DNA of 64,000 nt, from contig NZ_KB898874.1 of the NCBI RefSeq assembly GCF_000377905.1, positions 124,001-188,000 on the forward strand. The letters are read 5' to 3'. Shown here piece after piece: positions 16,248 to 26,351 of the stretch; the stretch's first letter is position 1; each line of letters begins with the position of its first letter. The notes beneath the pieces were generated by a model. It was not told the origin of the DNA. It did not search any database and was given only the letters and a program-made list of their open reading frames with translations. This DNA is from Thioalkalivibrio sp. ALMg11. Its GTDB lineage: Bacteria; Pseudomonadota; Gammaproteobacteria; Ectothiorhodospirales; Ectothiorhodospiraceae. The position numbers and the translations under genes were made by a program.

Positions 16248-18518
16248 ATGCTCGACAAGGAACTCGAATTCAGCCTGAACATGGTCTTCAAGGAGGCCCG
16301 CGAAAAGCGTCACGAGTTTGTGACCGTTGAGCATCTGCTGATGGCGCTGGCGCAGAATCCCAGCGCCGCCATGGTGCTGCGGGCCTGCGGGGGCGATCTT
16401 GATCGCATCCGCGACGAGCTTGCGGCCTATATCGACGAAAACACGCCGCGCATCCCGCCGAGCGATTCGCGCGAGACCCAGCCAACCCTGGGCTTCCAGC
16501 GCGTGCTGCAGCGGGCGGTGTTCCATGTGCAGTCCAGCGGCCGCAAGGAGGTCTCCGGCGCCAACGTGCTGGTGGCCCTGTTCGGAGAGCAGGACAGCCA
16601 GGCCCTGTACGTGCTGGGTCAGCAGAACATCTCGCGTCTGGATGTCGTGAATTTCATCTCCCACGGCATCTCCAAGGTCGGGGAAGACGAACTCGGGCCC
16701 CAGCCCAACGCGGGTGAGCCCCAGGCCGAGTCGGTGGAGGGTGAGCGCGAGGAGAAGACCAACGCGCTGCAGCTCTACGCCACCAACCTGAACGACAAGG
16801 CGCGCAAGGACGAGATCGACCCGCTGATCGGGCGCGATCACGAGATCGAACGCACCATCCAGATCCTCTGCCGCCGGCGCAAGAACAACCCGTTGCTGGT
16901 GGGCGAGGCCGGCGTGGGCAAGACCGCGATCGCCGAGGGTCTGGCGCGCCGCATTGTGGACGAACAGGTACCCGAGGCGATCGACTCTGCCACGGTCTAT
17001 TCGCTGGACTTGGGCGCGCTGGTCGCCGGTACCAAGTACCGCGGTGACTTCGAAAAGCGTCTGAAAGGCGTGCTTGCCCAGCTCAAGAAAGAGCCGGGCG
17101 CGGTGCTGTTTATCGACGAAATCCACACCATCATCGGGGCCGGCGCGGCCTCCGGCGGGGTGATGGATGCCTCCAACCTGATCAAGCCGATGCTCGCCTC
17201 GGGCGAACTGAAGTGCATTGGGTCCACCACCTACCAGGAATACCGGGGCATCTTCGAGAAGGACCGGGCCCTGGCACGGCGCTTCCAGAAGATCGAAGTG
17301 CCGGAGCCGACGGTGGACGAGACCGAGCAGATCCTGCGCGGCCTGAAGTCCCGCTTCGAGACGCACCACAACGTGCGCTTCACCAAGCCGGCGCTGCGCG
17401 CGGCGGCGGAGTTGGCTGATCGCTACATCACCGATCGCTTCTTGCCGGACAAGGCCATCGACCTGATCGACGAGGCCGGGGCCAGTCGGCAGTTGCAGCC
17501 GATCAGCCAGCGCAAAAAGACCATCGGCGTACAGGACATCGAGACGATCGTGGCCAAGATCGCACGCATCCCGCCGAAGGTGGTCTCCAGTTCCGACAAG
17601 GAGACCCTGCGCCACCTCGATCGCAACCTGAAGATGACCGTCTTCGGACAGGACGAGGCCATCGGGACGCTATCCACCGCGATCAAGATGGCGCGCTCCG
17701 GGCTGGGCGACCTGGACAAGCCGATCGGCTCGTTCCTGTTTGCCGGGCCGACCGGTGTCGGCAAGACCGAGGTTACCCGCCAACTGGCGCAGCAGATGGG
17801 CATCCATCTGGCCCGCTTCGACATGTCCGAGTATATGGAGCGGCATACCGTGTCGCGCCTGATCGGGGCACCGCCCGGCTATGTGGGCTACGAGCAGGGG
17901 GGGTTGCTGACCGATGCCATCCTGAAGCATCCGCATTCGGTGCTGCTGCTGGACGAGATCGAGAAGGCCCACCCGGATGTGTTCAATGTGCTGCTACAGG
18001 TGATGGATCACGGCACACTGACCGATGCCAACGGGCGCGAGGTCGACTTCCGCAACGTGATCCTGGTGATGACCACCAACGCGGGGGCCGAGCAGGCCAG
18101 CCGTCCATCGATGGGCTTTACCAAGCAGGATCATTCCAGCGACGCGATGGAGGCGATCAAGCGCACCTTCACACCGGAGTTCCGCAACCGTCTGGATGCA
18201 ACCATCCAGTTCGGGCCACTGGACGAGGTCACCATCCTCAACGTGGTGGACAAGTTCCTGATCCAGCTGCAAGCCCAGCTCGACGAGAAGAAGGTGCATA
18301 TGACGGTCGAGCCGGAGGCGCGTGCCTGGCTGGCCGAGCACGGCTACGACGTCAAGATGGGCGCGCGCCCGATGGCGCGTACGTTGCAGGAGTACATCAA
18401 GAAGCCGCTGGCCGACGAACTGCTGTTCGGGCGACTGGCCCACGGTGGCGAAGTGGTGGTCCGCTTGGGCGAGTCCGGTCTGGAGCTGGATATCCAGGAA
18501 ACCGCGGTGCCGTCCTGA
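16248..18518 (+). CDS. clpA: ATP-dependent Clp protease ATP-binding subunit ClpA
   Basis: AAA+ unfoldase of ClpAP. The 756-aa protein (E. coli 758) has the Clp N domain (about 1-145), AAA domain 1 with Walker A GEAGVGKT, and AAA domain 2 with GPTGVGKT and the C-terminal D2-small domain. Start [14 protein letters not shown] at 16248 follows GAGGAGG; an in-frame upstream ATG inside clpS is rejected. A strong terminator follows at 18564. Confidence 0.97.
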   Translation: MLDKELEFSLNMVFKEAREKRHEFVTVEHLLMALAQNPSAAMVLRACGGDLDRIRDELAAYIDENTPRIPPSDSRETQPTLGFQRVLQRAVFHVQSSGRKEVSGANVLVALFGEQDSQALYVLGQQNISRLDVVNFISHGISKVGEDELGPQPNAGEPQAESVEGEREEKTNALQLYATNLNDKARKDEIDPLIGRDHEIERTIQILCRRRKNNPLLVGEAGVGKTAIAEGLARRIVDEQVPEAIDSATVYSLDLGALVAGTKYRGDFEKRLKGVLAQLKKEPGAVLFIDEIHTIIGAGAASGGVMDASNLIKPMLASGELKCIGSTTYQEYRGIFEKDRALARRFQKIEVPEPTVDETEQILRGLKSRFETHHNVRFTKPALRAAAELADRYITDRFLPDKAIDLIDEAGASRQLQPISQRKKTIGVQDIETIVAKIARIPPKVVSSSDKETLRHLDRNLKMTVFGQDEAIGTLSTAIKMARSGLGDLDKPIGSFLFAGPTGVGKTEVTRQLAQQMGIHLARFDMSEYMERHTVSRLIGAPPGYVGYEQGGLLTDAILKHPHSVLLLDEIEKAHPDVFNVLLQVMDHGTLTDANGREVDFRNVILVMTTNAGAEQASRPSMGFTKQDHSSDAMEAIKRTFTPEFRNRLDATIQFGPLDEVTILNVVDKFLIQLQAQLDEKKVHMTVEPEARAWLAEHGYDVKMGARPMARTLQEYIKKPLADELLFGRLAHGGEVVVRLGESGLELDIQETAVPS

Positions 18519-18563
18519 CGCGGCTCCGCCCATCCGACGTTACAGGGCCCGGGAGGGCCCGCA

Positions 18564-18600
18564 AACGAAGAAGCCCCGGTCCGGCCGGGGCTTCTTCGTT
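18564..18600. terminator. Bidirectional terminator between clpA and infA
   Basis: A perfect 16-bp inverted repeat (18564-18579 and 18585-18600) with a 5-base loop. The stem has a GC-rich core next to the loop and A/T-richer outer ends, so it can stop transcription from clpA and from the convergent infA. Confidence 0.85.
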
Positions 18601-18611
18601 GGAGAGGGAGC

Positions 18612-18830
18612 TTACTTGTTGCGGTAGACGATACGACCCTTGGTCAGGTCATAGGGCGTCATCTGCACGATCACCTTGTCGCCGCGCAGGATCCGGATGT
18701 AATGCTTGCGCATTTTGCCGGAGATGTGCGCCGTGATCGTGTGCCCGTTTTCGAGCTCCACCCGGAAGGTGGTGTTGGGGAGCGTTTCGACTACAGTGCC
18801 CTCCAGCTCGATTTCGTCTTCCTTCGCCAT
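18612..18830 (-). CDS. infA: Translation initiation factor IF-1
   Basis: A 72-aa S1/OB-fold protein that binds the 30S A site during initiation. Start [19 protein letters not shown] and the end GRIVYRNK are standard; an in-frame ATG eight codons upstream is rejected. The clpS-clpA-infA neighbourhood is conserved with E. coli. Confidence 0.97.
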   Translation of the reverse strand: MAKEDEIELEGTVVETLPNTTFRVELENGHTITAHISGKMRKHYIRILRGDKVIVQMTPYDLTKGRIVYRNK

Positions 18831-18862
18831 ACAGTCCCTCTCGTATTGAATCAAGGTGCGAC

Positions 18863-18890
18863 ATTATCCGGATGCACCGGCGGAACACAA
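18863..18890 (-). promoter_or_regulatory. Putative sigma70 promoter of infA
   Basis: On the minus strand TTGTGT (18890-18885) and GATAAT (18868-18863) are separated by 16 bases, about 33 bases before the infA start. Confidence 0.55.
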
Positions 18891-18966
18891 GTCACACGGC
18901 GGCTTTCGGGGGGACATGGCAACCTGCGACGAAGGACGACACCCGGCCCCTGCGGATGGGTGGCGT

Positions 18967-18995
18967 TTGCCGAGGTTTACGTGACCGCCTACACT
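18967..18995 (+). promoter_or_regulatory. Putative sigma70 promoter of the fab operon
   Basis: TTGCCG (18967-18972) and TACACT (18990-18995) with exact 17-base spacing, 32 bases before the fabD start. Confidence 0.55.
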
Positions 18996-19027
18996 ACGCG
19001 CGCTTTCACGCGCGAGATCAGTAACGA

Positions 19028-19972
19028 ATGACAACTTCTTGGGCCGCCGTATTTCCGGGGCAGGGGTCCCAGTCCACCGGCATGCTGGCCGATCTGGGCG
19101 ATGACCACGCCATTGTCCGCGACACCTTTCAGGAGGCGTCGGACTGCCTTGACGCGGATCTCTGGAGTCTTTGCCAGCATGGTCCCGTGGAACAACTCAA
19201 CCAGACCGAGTGGACACAGCCGGTGATGCTGGCCGCCGGGGTCGCCGCCTGGCGCCTCCTGACTGAGCAAACTGACGCCCGCCCGCGGGCCGTCGCGGGC
19301 CACAGCCTGGGCGAATACAGCGCCCTGGTCGCCGCCGGCGTCCTGCGCTTCCCGGAAGCGGTACGCCTGGTCGCCGAGCGCGCCCGCGCCATGCAGGCCG
19401 CGGTACCGGAGGGTGAAGGCGGGATGGCGGCCATCCTTGGGCTCGACGACACTGCGGTACACGCGCTTTGCCTCGAGCATGCCGGAGGCGAGGTCCTGGA
19501 GGCGGTCAATCTGAACGCGCCGGGGCAGGTCGTGATTGCGGGCAATGCCACGGCGGTGGATCGGGCCGTAAGCGCAGCCAAGGATGCCGGCGCGAAGCGC
19601 GCCCTGAAGCTGCCGGTCTCTGTCCCGTCGCATTGCGCGCTGATGCGCCCGGCCGCGGATCGCCTGCAGGCGGCCCTGGACAGTACTACCTTCCAATCCC
19701 CAACCATCCCGGTCTGGCAGAATGTGACCGCCGCGCCGACCGATTCCGCCGAGGCCATCAAGGACAATCTGGCCGCACAGCTGTATCGTCCGGTGCGCTG
19801 GGTCGAGACCATTCGCGGCTTGCGTGGGCAGGGCGTGGCGGCCCAGGTTGAATGCGGGCCGGGTCGAGTCCTGACTGGTCTTGCCAAACGCATCGACCGC
19901 GAACTGGAACTGTTTGATGTCGCCGACCGCGATACCCTGAAGGCCACGCTTGAACGTCTGGCCGCGGGCTGA
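19028..19972 (+). CDS. fabD: Malonyl-CoA:ACP transacylase
   Basis: Loads malonyl groups on ACP for fatty-acid synthesis. The 314-aa protein has FPGQGSQSTGML, the active-site GHSLGEYSALVAAG and the catalytic-His segment PVSVPSHCALM. It heads the order fabD-fabG-acpP-fabF. Unlike E. coli, no rpmF-plsX-fabH precedes it: divergent infA lies directly upstream. Confidence 0.95.
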   Translation: MTTSWAAVFPGQGSQSTGMLADLGDDHAIVRDTFQEASDCLDADLWSLCQHGPVEQLNQTEWTQPVMLAAGVAAWRLLTEQTDARPRAVAGHSLGEYSALVAAGVLRFPEAVRLVAERARAMQAAVPEGEGGMAAILGLDDTAVHALCLEHAGGEVLEAVNLNAPGQVVIAGNATAVDRAVSAAKDAGAKRALKLPVSVPSHCALMRPAADRLQAALDSTTFQSPTIPVWQNVTAAPTDSAEAIKDNLAAQLYRPVRWVETIRGLRGQGVAAQVECGPGRVLTGLAKRIDRELELFDVADRDTLKATLERLAAG

Positions 19973-20022
19973 TCGACCTCCCGCTACTGCGACTTCCTCT
20001 CATTTGAAGCAAAGGCACAACC

Positions 20023-20760
20023 ATGTCCGATAACAAACGTGTAGCCCTTGTAACCGGTGCAAGCCGCGGAATTGGCGCCGCCATCGCCCGCCGTCTGGCG
20101 GAACAGGGCCTGCAGGTGGTGGGCACCGCGACCAGTGAGTCCGGCGCCGAGCGGATCACCGAGACCCTGAAGCAATGGGGCGGGCGCGGCATCGCGATGG
20201 ATGTTACCGACGCGGAATCCGTCGCAGCCGGCCTGCAGGCGATTCAGGAGCAGGAAGGGCCGATCGAGGTGCTGGTCAACAATGCCGGCATTACCCGCGA
20301 CAACCTGTTCATGCGCATGAAGGACGCGGAGTGGGACGCGATCATCGACACCAACCTGTCCGCTGCCGTGCGCCTGACGCAGCGCCTGCTGAAAGGCATG
20401 ATGAAACTGCGCCGCGGCCGCATCATCCTGATCGGCTCGGTCGTGGGCTCCACCGGCAACGCCGGGCAGACCAACTACGCCGCCGCGAAAGCCGGTCTTG
20501 CGGGATTTGCCCGTTCGCTGGCGCGCGAGGTCGGCAGCCGCAGTATCACCGTGAACACGGTCGCGCCGGGTTTCATCGATACCGACATGACCCGCGAACT
20601 GGGCGATGACACCAAACAGGCCCTGCTCGGACAGATTCCGCTGGGGCGTCTGGGGGCGCCGGAAGAGATCGCCGCCGCTGTCGGTTTCCTGGCTTCCGAG
20701 GAGGCCGGGTATATTACCGGCGAGACCCTGCACGTGAACGGCGGGATGTTCATGCACTGA
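20023..20760 (+). CDS. fabG: 3-oxoacyl-ACP reductase
   Basis: NADPH-dependent ketoacyl-ACP reductase, 245 aa, an SDR fold. The cofactor loop is TGASRGIGAAIARRL, followed by NNAG, the catalytic Ser segment GSVVGSTGNAGQTNYAAAKA with the YxxxK pair, and the C-terminal LHVNGGMFMH typical of FabG. It follows fabD by 50 bases. Confidence 0.96.
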   Translation: MSDNKRVALVTGASRGIGAAIARRLAEQGLQVVGTATSESGAERITETLKQWGGRGIAMDVTDAESVAAGLQAIQEQEGPIEVLVNNAGITRDNLFMRMKDAEWDAIIDTNLSAAVRLTQRLLKGMMKLRRGRIILIGSVVGSTGNAGQTNYAAAKAGLAGFARSLAREVGSRSITVNTVAPGFIDTDMTRELGDDTKQALLGQIPLGRLGAPEEIAAAVGFLASEEAGYITGETLHVNGGMFMH

Positions 20761-20810
20761 TCACGGCGGGACGGCAGCAAGCCGCCCGCACAGCCCGCTG
20801 CGCGGATCGC

Positions 20811-20839
20811 TAGATCGCGGCGGGGCTTTTCTCTAGAAT
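20811..20839 (+). promoter_or_regulatory. Putative internal promoter of acpP
   Basis: TAGAAT (20834-20839) lies 50 bases before acpP, with a weak TAGATC (20811-20816) 17 bases upstream. A separate promoter would fit the high ACP demand. Confidence 0.35.
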
Positions 20840-20888
20840 GGCGGACCTTTCAACGAAGCCGCCTCACACTGAAGGGGATTTCTGAACC

Positions 20889-21128
20889 ATGAGTAGCATT
20901 GAAGAACGCGTCAAGAAAATCGTTGTCGAGCAGCTGGGTGTCAAGGAAGAGGACGTGACCAACGCGGCCGGCTTCGTCGACGACCTGGGTGCGGATTCGC
21001 TGGACACGGTGGAACTCGTCATGGCGCTCGAAGAGGAATTCGAAACCGAAATCCCCGACGAGCAGGCGGAAAAGATCACCACCGTGCAGCAGGCGATCGA
21101 TTACATCAACGAGCACATGAAGGACTGA
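20889..21128 (+). CDS. acpP: Acyl carrier protein
   Basis: A 79-aa acidic four-helix carrier. The phosphopantetheine serine is in the conserved [19 protein letters not shown]. The spacing around it (128 bases upstream, 111 downstream) suggests its own expression control. Confidence 0.97.
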   Translation: MSSIEERVKKIVVEQLGVKEEDVTNAAGFVDDLGADSLDTVELVMALEEEFETEIPDEQAEKITTVQQAIDYINEHMKD

Positions 21129-21154
21129 TCCGACGCCTCCGGGCGCCGATCAGG

Positions 21155-21199
21155 ACGACGCGAACGGGCCTTCCTGCGCGCAGGGCGGCCCTTCGTCGT
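21155..21199 (+). terminator. Strong hairpin between acpP and fabF (possible attenuator)
   Basis: Arms 21155-21170 and 21187-21199 pair over 13 bp with two bulged C residues. There is no U tract, so partial attenuation or mRNA 3'-end protection is more likely than full termination. Confidence 0.45.
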
Positions 21200-21239
21200 T
21201 GCGCCGAACGCGTAATTTCAGTCTTTCGAGGAGAACACA

Positions 21240-22478
21240 TTGGCTAAGCGACGTGTCGTGATTACCGGACTGGGGATCGTCTCCCCGGTCGGATCCACTA
21301 TCGACAAGGCCTGGAGCAACATCAAGGCCGGCAAGAGCGGCATTTCCCCCATCGATGTCTTCGATGCCTCGGACATGCCGGTGAAGATCTCCGGCGCGGT
21401 CCGGGACTTCGAGGCCAATGACTACGTCCCGCCGAAAGACCAGAAGAAGATGGACACCTTCGTCCTTTACGGGATCGCGGCGGGGCTCCAGGCCCTGGAT
21501 GACTCCGGGCTGGAAGTGACCGAGGAGAACGCCGAGCGCATCGGGGTCGCCATTGGCTCCGGGATCGGAGGGCTGCCCTATATCGAACGTTCCTATGGCG
21601 CGTATCTGAAGGGCGGGGCGCGCAAGATCTCGCCGTTCTTTGTGCCCAGTGCGATCATCAACATGGTGGCGGGGAATCTGTCCATCATGCGCAATCTGCA
21701 GGGCCCGAATATCTCCATCGTCTCGGCCTGCGCCACTGGCACCCATAACATCGGCGACGCCGCACGCATGATCGCCTATGGCGATGCCGATGCCATGGTC
21801 GCCGGTGGGGCCGAGATGGCCACCACGCCGCTAGGCATTGGTGGCTTCGCTGCCGCCCGGGCGCTGTCCACTCGCAATGATGATCCCGAACGCGCCTCGC
21901 GTCCCTGGGACCAGGATCGCGATGGCTTCGTGTTGAGCGACGGCGCCGGGGTGATGATGCTCGAGGAGTACGAGCACGCGAAGGCCCGCGGGGCACACAT
22001 CTACTGCGAAGTGGCCGGCTTCGCCTGGAATGCGGACGCGCACCACATGACGCAGCCGATCCAGGATGGTTCCGGTGCCGCCAAGTGCATGCATCGCGCC
22101 TTGAAAGATGCCGGTGTGAACCCGGAAGAGGTTGGGTACATCAATGCTCACGGAACCTCGACCCCGGCGGGCGACCTGGCCGAAACCCAGGGCCTGAAAA
22201 AGGCCTTCGGCGATCACGCCTACAAGCTCATGGTGAACTCCACCAAGTCGATGACCGGTCACCTGCTGGGGGCCGCCGGCGGGATCGAGGGTGTGTTTAC
22301 TGCCCTGGCCCTGCGCGATCAGGTGTCACCGCCGACCATCAACCTGGAAAACCCGAGCGAAGGGTGCGACCTGAACTACGTGGCCAATGAGGCACGCGAG
22401 ATGAAGACCAAGGTCGGCCTGTCGAACTCCTTCGGTTTCGGGGGCACCAACGGGACCCTGGTGTTCCGCAGCATCTGA
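21240..22478 (+). CDS. fabF: 3-oxoacyl-ACP synthase II (TTG start)
   Basis: Condensing enzyme of fatty-acid elongation, 412 aa. Active-site Cys is in [16 protein letters not shown]; the histidines lie in [11 protein letters not shown] and the GHLLGAAGG loop. The only start consistent with the conserved [12 protein letters not shown] is a TTG at 21240, preceded by AGGAG at 7-base spacing. Confidence 0.96.
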   Translation: MAKRRVVITGLGIVSPVGSTIDKAWSNIKAGKSGISPIDVFDASDMPVKISGAVRDFEANDYVPPKDQKKMDTFVLYGIAAGLQALDDSGLEVTEENAERIGVAIGSGIGGLPYIERSYGAYLKGGARKISPFFVPSAIINMVAGNLSIMRNLQGPNISIVSACATGTHNIGDAARMIAYGDADAMVAGGAEMATTPLGIGGFAAARALSTRNDDPERASRPWDQDRDGFVLSDGAGVMMLEEYEHAKARGAHIYCEVAGFAWNADAHHMTQPIQDGSGAAKCMHRALKDAGVNPEEVGYINAHGTSTPAGDLAETQGLKKAFGDHAYKLMVNSTKSMTGHLLGAAGGIEGVFTALALRDQVSPPTINLENPSEGCDLNYVANEAREMKTKVGLSNSFGFGGTNGTLVFRSI

Positions 22479-22493
22479 CGCTGCGGTGCCGCC

Positions 22494-23843
22494 ATGGCGG
22501 TCCATGAACTGGCCGCCGGGGTCGACTTTGCGGCCCTGGCGCGGCGATTCCCCGAGCGCTATCCCCACCTGCTGGAGTCGGCCCTGATCGGGCAGGCTCC
22601 CGCTCGTTTTTCCATCCTGTTCGCCTTCCCCGGCCGCACGTTCTCCAGTGCGGCCGGCGAAGACGTCCTCGGCGTGCTGGACCAGGATCTCTCGAGGACA
22701 CCACCACTCGACCCCGAAGACGCCGCATATGCCCATCTCCCGTTCCTCGGGGGATGGTTCCTGTATGCCGGGTACGAGCTTGCCTGGCGCATGGAGCCGG
22801 CCCTGGGTCACTGCCGATCCGACCCCTGGCTGCCGGATGCCCTGGTGACCTATTTCCCGGCGGCACTGATCCACGATCACCACGAGGGGACGACCTGGTT
22901 CGTCGACGAGGCAGGCGATTGCGCGCGCCTGGAGCGAGTGGAGTCGGACTGCGCGACAGTCCGGGGCCAGCCGAGTCCTGCATCCGAGCCGCTGCCCGCC
23001 CTGGCCCTTCACGAGGAGGACGCCCAGCGCTATCGCGACGCAGTGATGAAGGGTCTCGAATACATCCGTGCCGGCGACACCTTTCAGGTCAATCTGTCCC
23101 GCGAATGGCGCGCCACGGCCACGCAGCCGCTGGATCCGGCGGGGCTGTACGCCCGCCTGCGCGAGGCCAATGCCGCGCCGTTTGCAGCGTGGCTGCAACT
23201 CCCCGGCGCTCACGTGATCAGTTCCTCCCCTGAGCGGCTGGTGTCGGTGGAAAACGCCATGGTGGAGACCCGGCCGATTGCGGGGACCCGTCGCCGGGAT
23301 CCGGATGCGGAAGAAGACCGGCGTCTTTTTAGTGAGTTGACGTTCAACATTAAGGAACGCGCCGAGCATGTCATGCTCGTGGATCTGGAACGCAATGATG
23401 TGGGGCGGGTGGCCGAGATCGGTAGCGTGCGCGTGGCGGAGCTGATGACCATCGAGAGCTATCGCCGGGTGCATCACATCGTCTCCAGCATTGTCGGGCG
23501 CCTGCGCCCGGGCACCACCACGGCCGACATCCTGCGCGCGGTCTTTCCCGGCGGCACCATTACCGGCTGCCCGAAGATCCGCAGCATGCAGATCATCCAG
23601 GAACTGGAACAACAGGCCCCGCGTGGGGCCTATACCGGAGGCTGCGGGTACGTCAGCCGCCACGGCCGCATGGATACCAACATCCTGATCCGCACCCTCG
23701 TCGTTCGGGGGAACGAACTGCGCTTTCGGGCGGGAGCCGGCATCGTCGCGGACTCCGATCCCGAGCGCGAGCTGGAGGAGACCCGGCACAAGGCACACGG
23801 CCTGCTGGAGGCGCTGCAAGGGGCGGGGGAGAAGAGCCCATGA
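22494..23843 (+). CDS. pabB: Chorismate-binding enzyme, aminodeoxychorismate synthase component I-like
   Basis: A 449-aa member of the PabB/TrpE family. By position, overlapping pabC by ATGA, it should make 4-amino-4-deoxychorismate for folate. C-terminal motifs are present: FQVNLSREW, LVDLERNDVGR and FPGGTITGCPKIRSMQIIQE. The diagnostic PIKGT of classical PabB reads PIAGT here (Ala263), the TrpE-type residue. No pabA-like amidotransferase is beside it. PabB is the likeliest call on context, but anthranilate synthesis cannot be excluded. Confidence 0.8.
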   Translation: MAVHELAAGVDFAALARRFPERYPHLLESALIGQAPARFSILFAFPGRTFSSAAGEDVLGVLDQDLSRTPPLDPEDAAYAHLPFLGGWFLYAGYELAWRMEPALGHCRSDPWLPDALVTYFPAALIHDHHEGTTWFVDEAGDCARLERVESDCATVRGQPSPASEPLPALALHEEDAQRYRDAVMKGLEYIRAGDTFQVNLSREWRATATQPLDPAGLYARLREANAAPFAAWLQLPGAHVISSSPERLVSVENAMVETRPIAGTRRRDPDAEEDRRLFSELTFNIKERAEHVMLVDLERNDVGRVAEIGSVRVAELMTIESYRRVHHIVSSIVGRLRPGTTTADILRAVFPGGTITGCPKIRSMQIIQELEQQAPRGAYTGGCGYVSRHGRMDTNILIRTLVVRGNELRFRAGAGIVADSDPERELEETRHKAHGLLEALQGAGEKSP

Positions 23844-24652
23844 TCCTGGTGAATGGCGAGCGCGAGGGGCGGGTATCGGCTTTGGATCGCGGGTTGCTCC
23901 TGGGAGACGGCCTGTTCGAGACGCTACGGGTGCGAGAGGGACGACCGCAGCTATGGTCCTACCACTGGGCCCGCCTGACGCGCGGGCTGGGGCATCTCGG
24001 GTTTCCGGAACTCGGCGAGATCGAGGTGCTGGACGAGATTGCGCGAGTGGCGACCCTGCCAGTCTGCATGGTGCGCCTGACGGTGACCCGGGGTGAGGGG
24101 CCACGGGGCTACGCGCCGCCCGAGGCGCCGGCACTGACTCGGATCGTCAGTGCCGGCCCGGCGCTGGACGACACCGACCCCACCGAACGCAAGCCCCTGA
24201 TCCTGGGCTGGGCGGAGGTGCCGATCGGCGTACACCCGGCCCTGGCGGGACTCAAGCACACCAGTCGCCTGGAACACGTGATGGCCCGGCGCAGCTGGCA
24301 ACCGGGCTGGGACGAGGCGATCCTCCACGATGCCCTGGGGCGCGTGGTCAGCGCCACGCAGGGCAATCTCTGGCTGCGCGAAGGGCGCACCTTGCTGACG
24401 CCACCGGTGGATCAGTCCGGGATTGCCGGTACCCGGCGCGCCTGGGTCCTCGAGCATGCCGAACGGTTCGGGTTCGAGGTGATCGAGGCGTATCCGGAGC
24501 CCGTCCGTATCGAGCGCGCCGATGCTCTCTATGTCAGCAATGCGCGTATCGGGATGACCCCGGCCGTGCTGTCCGAAGGGGACAAGCGGGGGCCTGCGTG
24601 GCAGGATGATCCGCTGTATCCAATGGGAATCGCATTGCATGAAGCGGATTAG
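23840..24652 (+). CDS. pabC: Aminodeoxychorismate lyase, fold-type IV PLP enzyme
   Basis: Splits aminodeoxychorismate to p-aminobenzoate and pyruvate. The 270-aa protein has DRGLLLGDGLFETLRVREG, the PLP-lysine region LAGLKHTSRLEHVMARR and SATQGNLWLREG. It overlaps pabB by ATGA and mltG by 14 bases, indicating coupled translation. A branched-chain or D-amino acid transaminase of the same fold is less likely given pabB and mltG as neighbours. Confidence 0.9.
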   Translation: MILVNGEREGRVSALDRGLLLGDGLFETLRVREGRPQLWSYHWARLTRGLGHLGFPELGEIEVLDEIARVATLPVCMVRLTVTRGEGPRGYAPPEAPALTRIVSAGPALDDTDPTERKPLILGWAEVPIGVHPALAGLKHTSRLEHVMARRSWQPGWDEAILHDALGRVVSATQGNLWLREGRTLLTPPVDQSGIAGTRRAWVLEHAERFGFEVIEAYPEPVRIERADALYVSNARIGMTPAVLSEGDKRGPAWQDDPLYPMGIALHEAD

Positions 24653-25673
24653 CCTCGCTGTCCTGGCCCTCTTGGTCATTCTGGCCCTGGGCGCCGCCTG
24701 GTGGCTGAGCGAACACTACCAGGCGCAGCTGGATACCCCGATGGCGCTGGACGCCTCGGAACGCTTTCAGTTGGAACCGGGGCAGGGGCTGCGTTCGGTG
24801 AGCAAGACCTTTGCCGAACGCGGCTGGGTGGATTCTGCCTGGGTGCTCGAGGCCTATGGACGGCGTCAGGGGATTGCACCGCGTCTCCAGGCGGGGGAAT
24901 ACGCCGTGACGCCGGGAATGACCCCGCGCGAACTGATCCATGCGATGGCCCGCGGCGAGGTGGTGCAGCATCGCCTCACTTTCCCGGAGGGCTGGACCAT
25001 CCGCCAGGCGCTGGCCGCCCTGCGCGAGCACCCGGAACTGATCGGGCCCTCCGAATCGGTCGGGGTCGACAACCTGCTGGAGGCACTGGGGCTCGAGGAC
25101 CTGGAACACCCGGAGGGATGGTTCCTGCCGGACACCTATTTCTTCGGCTCCGGAACCGAGGCCCTGACGGTGCTGCAACGCGCCCACCAGGCGATGCGCC
25201 TGCACCTGGACCGCGCCTGGGAGGATCGCATCGAGGACCACCCGGTGAACTCCCCCTATGAGCTGCTGATCCTCGCCTCCATCATCGAACGCGAGACCGG
25301 GCGCGGGGACGAACGTGACAGGGTGGCCGGGGTGTTCGTGAATCGGCTCAAGCGCGGCATGCGCCTGCAGACCGATCCCACCCTGCTGTACGCGCAGGAA
25401 CCGGGCGTGCAGCGCCTGACGCGCGCCGAACTGGACCGCGATCATCCCTACAACACCTATACCCGTGCCGGACTGCCGCCAACGCCCATCGCTTTGCCGG
25501 GGCGGGCGGCCTTGCAGGCGGCGGCGCAGCCGGCCACTACCCGTGACCTGTTCTTCGTCTCGCGCGGCGACGGTAGTCATCATTTCTCCGAGACCTATCG
25601 TGAACATCGCGAGGCCGTGATCCGCTACCAGCTGGGCGGGGATGGCAGCCGCTACGGCATCCGCAACCGGTAA
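24639..25673 (+). CDS. mltG: Endolytic murein transglycosylase MltG (YceG)
   Basis: Inner-membrane lytic transglycosylase thought to end glycan chain growth. 344 aa with a single N-terminal membrane segment (about residues 4-22), then a LysM-like region and the YceG domain with the catalytic Glu in ILASIIERETGRGDERD. The start at 24639 lies inside the end of pabC; one 11 codons earlier would spoil the membrane anchor. The order pabC-mltG-tmk-holB is the same as in E. coli. Confidence 0.94.
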   Translation: MKRISLAVLALLVILALGAAWWLSEHYQAQLDTPMALDASERFQLEPGQGLRSVSKTFAERGWVDSAWVLEAYGRRQGIAPRLQAGEYAVTPGMTPRELIHAMARGEVVQHRLTFPEGWTIRQALAALREHPELIGPSESVGVDNLLEALGLEDLEHPEGWFLPDTYFFGSGTEALTVLQRAHQAMRLHLDRAWEDRIEDHPVNSPYELLILASIIERETGRGDERDRVAGVFVNRLKRGMRLQTDPTLLYAQEPGVQRLTRAELDRDHPYNTYTRAGLPPTPIALPGRAALQAAAQPATTRDLFFVSRGDGSHHFSETYREHREAVIRYQLGGDGSRYGIRNR

Positions 25674-25690
25674 CTGGAGACGCCCTGCAC

Positions 25691-26344
25691 ATGGAACGCT
25701 CGCCCCATCCCGGCCGTTTCCTGGTCCTCGAAGGCATCGAGGGCTCGGGCAAGACCACCCAGATCGAGCGCCTGGACACCGCGCTGCGCGCTGCCGGACA
25801 CCCGGTGCGCAACACCCGGGAGCCGGGCGGGACCGCCCTCGGCGAACGCCTGCGCGGCCTGCTTCTGGACCCCGATCTGCCGGGCATGTGCGCCGAGTCC
25901 GAGCTGCTGCTGATGTTCGCCGCGCGGGCCCAGCACCTGCACGAGGTGATTCGGCCGGCTCTGCAGGCCGGCGACTGGGTGCTTAGCGACCGCTTTACCG
26001 ATGCCTCGTTTGCCTACCAGGGGGCCGGGCGGGGACTCGGCGGCCAGCGGGTCGCGCAGCTGGAGACCTGGCTGCAGGGCGATCTCCGCCCGGATCTGGT
26101 GATCCTGCTGGACATCGACCCGGAGACCGGGCTCGATCGAGCCGTCCAGCGCGGCCGGCGAGACCGCATCGAACGCGAGGCGCTGGACTTCTTCGAGCGC
26201 GCCCGCCAGGCGTATCGGGAACGCGCCGAGCGAGCGCCCGGACGCTATCTGATCGTGGATGCATCCGCGGACCCGGACACGGTAGCCGGGCGCATCCTCG
26301 CGGGCGTTCGCGAGCGCCTGCCGTTGCAGGCGCTGGAAGGTTAA
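25691..26344 (+). CDS. tmk: Thymidylate kinase
   Basis: Phosphorylates dTMP to dTDP. The 217-aa P-loop kinase has LEGIEGSGKTTQIERL, the DR motif in SDRFTDASFAYQGAGR and a LID region with arginines (QRGRRDRIERE). It lies 17 bases after mltG and 7 bases before holB. Confidence 0.96.
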   Translation: MERSPHPGRFLVLEGIEGSGKTTQIERLDTALRAAGHPVRNTREPGGTALGERLRGLLLDPDLPGMCAESELLLMFAARAQHLHEVIRPALQAGDWVLSDRFTDASFAYQGAGRGLGGQRVAQLETWLQGDLRPDLVILLDIDPETGLDRAVQRGRRDRIEREALDFFERARQAYRERAERAPGRYLIVDASADPDTVAGRILAGVRERLPLQALEG

Positions 26345-26351
26345 GGCGGCC

